From Treponema sp. (GTDB lineage: Bacteria > Spirochaetota > Spirochaetia > Treponematales > Breznakiellaceae): 6,263 nt of DNA. Positions 4,668 to 6,263 of the stretch are shown piece by piece (positions within the stretch are counted from its first letter, which is position 1; every line of letters starts with the position of its first letter). A model generated the notes under the pieces. It made no database searches and had not been told where the DNA came from. It worked only from the letters and a program-made list of their open reading frames with translations. The position numbers were made by a program, and so were the translations under genes. The stretch lies in assembly GCA_031256115.1 (NCBI GenBank), contig JAIRRF010000204.1:1-6263 (forward strand). The letters are read 5' to 3'.

Positions 4668-6263
4668 TTATTTAGACAATGCTTTCCAATGACCTTTCCA
4701 TTCAGTTGGGCTTTCCATATAGTACCGGCATTGTTCAGCATAGTACAGGGGGGGTTCATCCTTGTCTTTTAGAGCTTCAAACAAGGCCAAGGCTTTGGAA
4801 AAATCACCCTGATAAAAAATGTCCCTGGCTTCGTCAAAGTTATGGATAATGTTTTCTTTTTCTTTATATATTGCTTCGGTCAAGGGTTCCCAGACCGTAA
4901 CGGGCTCGTTTTTTCCTACCACTGCCACCTCGGCAAGTTTACGTCCATAGAAGCTTCTGTATTTTCTTGCTTCGCTGATGGTATTATCGCTGCACATCAG
5001 ACAGGTGCCAAACTGCTTGTTTAGTCCCTCTAAACGGGCCGCCAGGTTTACCGCATCACCCAACATGGTATAGTTAAAGCTTTTTTCGGAACCAAAGTTC
5101 CCCACCACCGCATATCCTGTGTTAAGACCGATGCGGGTAACAAGACGCTTATTTATCCCAGGAGCATCAATATTCCAGCTTTTAAACATTTCTTCAAAGT
5201 GTTCCGCCTTTTCAACCAATTGGCTTTGACATTCCAGGGCCGCCCCCAAAGCCCGGGCGGCATGATCCTCCAGATTAAGCGGCGCATTCCAGAAAGCGAT
5301 AATTGCATCCCCTTCATACTTGTCGATGGTGCCGCCCGAATCCTGGATAATATCCGTAAGAAAGGTAAGATATTCGTTCAACAGTTCCTTTAACTGGTCT
5401 GGGTCCAGGTTTTCCGAGATGGTGGTAAAACCCTGAACATCGGAAAAGAAAATGCTTATTTCCCGCCGTTCTCCTCCCAATTTTAATTGATCGGGGTTGC
5501 TGATTAACTGATCAACATAAATAGGACTGATATACTGGCTAAAGGCGGATTTAATAAAGCGTCTTTGGCTGCCTTCGGTGGCATAGTTGTAAATTGTACA
5601 GGTAAGAAAAGAAGCCAGCAGTCCTGCCAGGGGTAAAACCATGGGAAACCATAAACAAAAGGTATTGTAGGCAATAAAGGTTCCAGCCACAATGACCACG
5701 GCCACAAGCACCGCACCCCCTACAGAAAAGTGCAACTTGTCACAAAATAATGCCAACGCCGTGGTTAAAAAGATAATGGCAAAAAGGACCAGCATGTCTG
5801 CCAGAGTGGAAGCTTCCCGAATAAAATCATTGTTTAGAATATTATCAAGCATGGTAATATGAATTCCCATGCCAGGATATACCGATTCCAGGGGATTGCT
5901 GCAAATATCAAAAAGACCGGGCGCATAAAAACCAAAGAACACGTACTTGTCTTTAAATTCCTCGGGAAAGTAAACCGGTTCCATTCCTTTTGCCTGGGCT
6001 TCCATACTTTGCAAAATATCAGAAGCGCTGTAAGGTATGTAGCGGTTAATGCTTCCCCTGAAACGGAGTATGCTTTTTCCTTCGTTGTCCACCGGAATTG
6101 TATAATCATCCCATTCAATTTGCTGCTTTTTTTCATTGTAGCGGATGTCCCTGCCGGATCCGGAACCCAAAAGGGATGCAGCTGAAAGGCCCGGCACTGC
6201 TTTGCCGTCAAAGTTCATAAAGAGCCTTGCCCGGCGGTTAATGCCGGCGGGATCTTCCGCATG
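4668..6263 (-). CDS. CHASE2-domain class III adenylate cyclase (partial, 5' end beyond right edge)
   Basis: The frame stays open to the window edge, giving 531 visible residues. An internal ATG at 6218 is not the start: the 15 codons before it (ending GINRRARLF) continue the CHASE2 domain. Numbering from the first visible residue, the end of an extracytoplasmic CHASE2 sensor domain (1 to about 150) precedes three membrane helices (about 153-174, 180-200 and 204-225). A linker (RRFIKSAFSQYISP) leads to a class III cyclase catalytic domain (about 267-461). Metal-binding aspartates are D275 (FFSDVQGF) and D319 (YEGDAI). K315 and T399 form the Lys/Thr pair typical of bacterial adenylate cyclases of class IIIb; N406 and R410 (VNLAAR) are the transition-state residues. 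All are intact, so ATP-to-cAMP activity is expected. The tail (about 462-531, with FYQGDFSKALALFEAL) looks like a TPR repeat. The signal sensed is unknown. Confidence 0.93.
   Translation of the reverse strand, partial: HAEDPAGINRRARLFMNFDGKAVPGLSAASLLGSGSGRDIRYNEKKQQIEWDDYTIPVDNEGKSILRFRGSINRYIPYSASDILQSMEAQAKGMEPVYFPEEFKDKYVFFGFYAPGLFDICSNPLESVYPGMGIHITMLDNILNNDFIREASTLADMLVLFAIIFLTTALALFCDKLHFSVGGAVLVAVVIVAGTFIAYNTFCLWFPMVLPLAGLLASFLTCTIYNYATEGSQRRFIKSAFSQYISPIYVDQLISNPDQLKLGGERREISIFFSDVQGFTTISENLDPDQLKELLNEYLTFLTDIIQDSGGTIDKYEGDAIIAFWNAPLNLEDHAARALGAALECQSQLVEKAEHFEEMFKSWNIDAPGINKRLVTRIGLNTGYAVVGNFGSEKSFNYTMLGDAVNLAARLEGLNKQFGTCLMCSDNTISEARKYRSFYGRKLAEVAVVGKNEPVTVWEPLTEAIYKEKENIIHNFDEARDIFYQGDFSKALALFEALKDKDEPPLYYAEQCRYYMESPTEWKGHWKALSK

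Noticed and set aside
6216..6218. ATG at 6218 as the start of the cyclase
   Set aside because: The frame remains open to the window edge, and the preceding codons fit the CHASE2 domain, so the gene is truncated by the window and does not start here.

Overview
The window reads as ordinary chromosomal DNA from a Gram-negative-type bacterium, most plausibly a spirochaete of the Treponema/Spirochaeta kind. That guess rests on a CHASE2-type adenylate cyclase with a TPR-like tail, a moderate base composition and the style of the membrane-protein operon. It is inference; there is no rRNA or other phylogenetic marker. Coding density is very high: seven genes, two of them cut by the window edges, and only one real intergenic region (2339-2479). 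No tRNA, rRNA, CRISPR array, insertion sequence or phage gene was seen.

Left part (1-2338, minus strand): a compact membrane-protein operon read right to left. The order is a DUF5362-type small membrane protein, an RDD-family membrane protein, a SpoIIM-family membrane protein, and the first 37 codons of a further gene that leaves the window. All three junctions are 4-base ATGA overlaps, so translation is probably coupled along the whole chain. RDD and SpoIIM genes are known companions of MoxR ATPase, DUF58 and DUF4129 genes, and the truncated fourth gene fits that setting.

Middle (2339-3385): a 141-bp divergent promoter region with a near-consensus sigma70 promoter on the plus strand drives a single gene. 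Its product is a metallo-beta-lactamase-fold hydrolase resembling methyl parathion hydrolase, with all metal ligands present. It carries an in-frame 36-bp GC-rich tandem repeat that adds a Pro/Gly/Ser-only loop. The gene ends tail-to-tail with the next gene on a shared CTAG, leaving no room for an intergenic terminator.

Right part (3382-6263, minus strand): a CHASE2/class III adenylate cyclase (5' end outside the window) is followed after 17 bases by an SDR oxidoreductase. The SDR resembles sorbitol-6-phosphate 2-dehydrogenase but has about 150 extra N-terminal residues of unknown function. The two are probably co-transcribed, pairing a membrane cAMP sensor with a sugar-phosphate-type dehydrogenase.

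The most unusual signal at the DNA level is the abundance of GGATCC (ten copies in 6.3 kb). Many copies sit in Ser-Gly-Ser codons, including the slippage-prone repeat in the hydrolase. I did not find a clearly new multi-gene system. The best leads are the repeat-expanded loop, the extended SDR coupled to the cyclase, and the truncated fourth gene of the RDD/SpoIIM operon.
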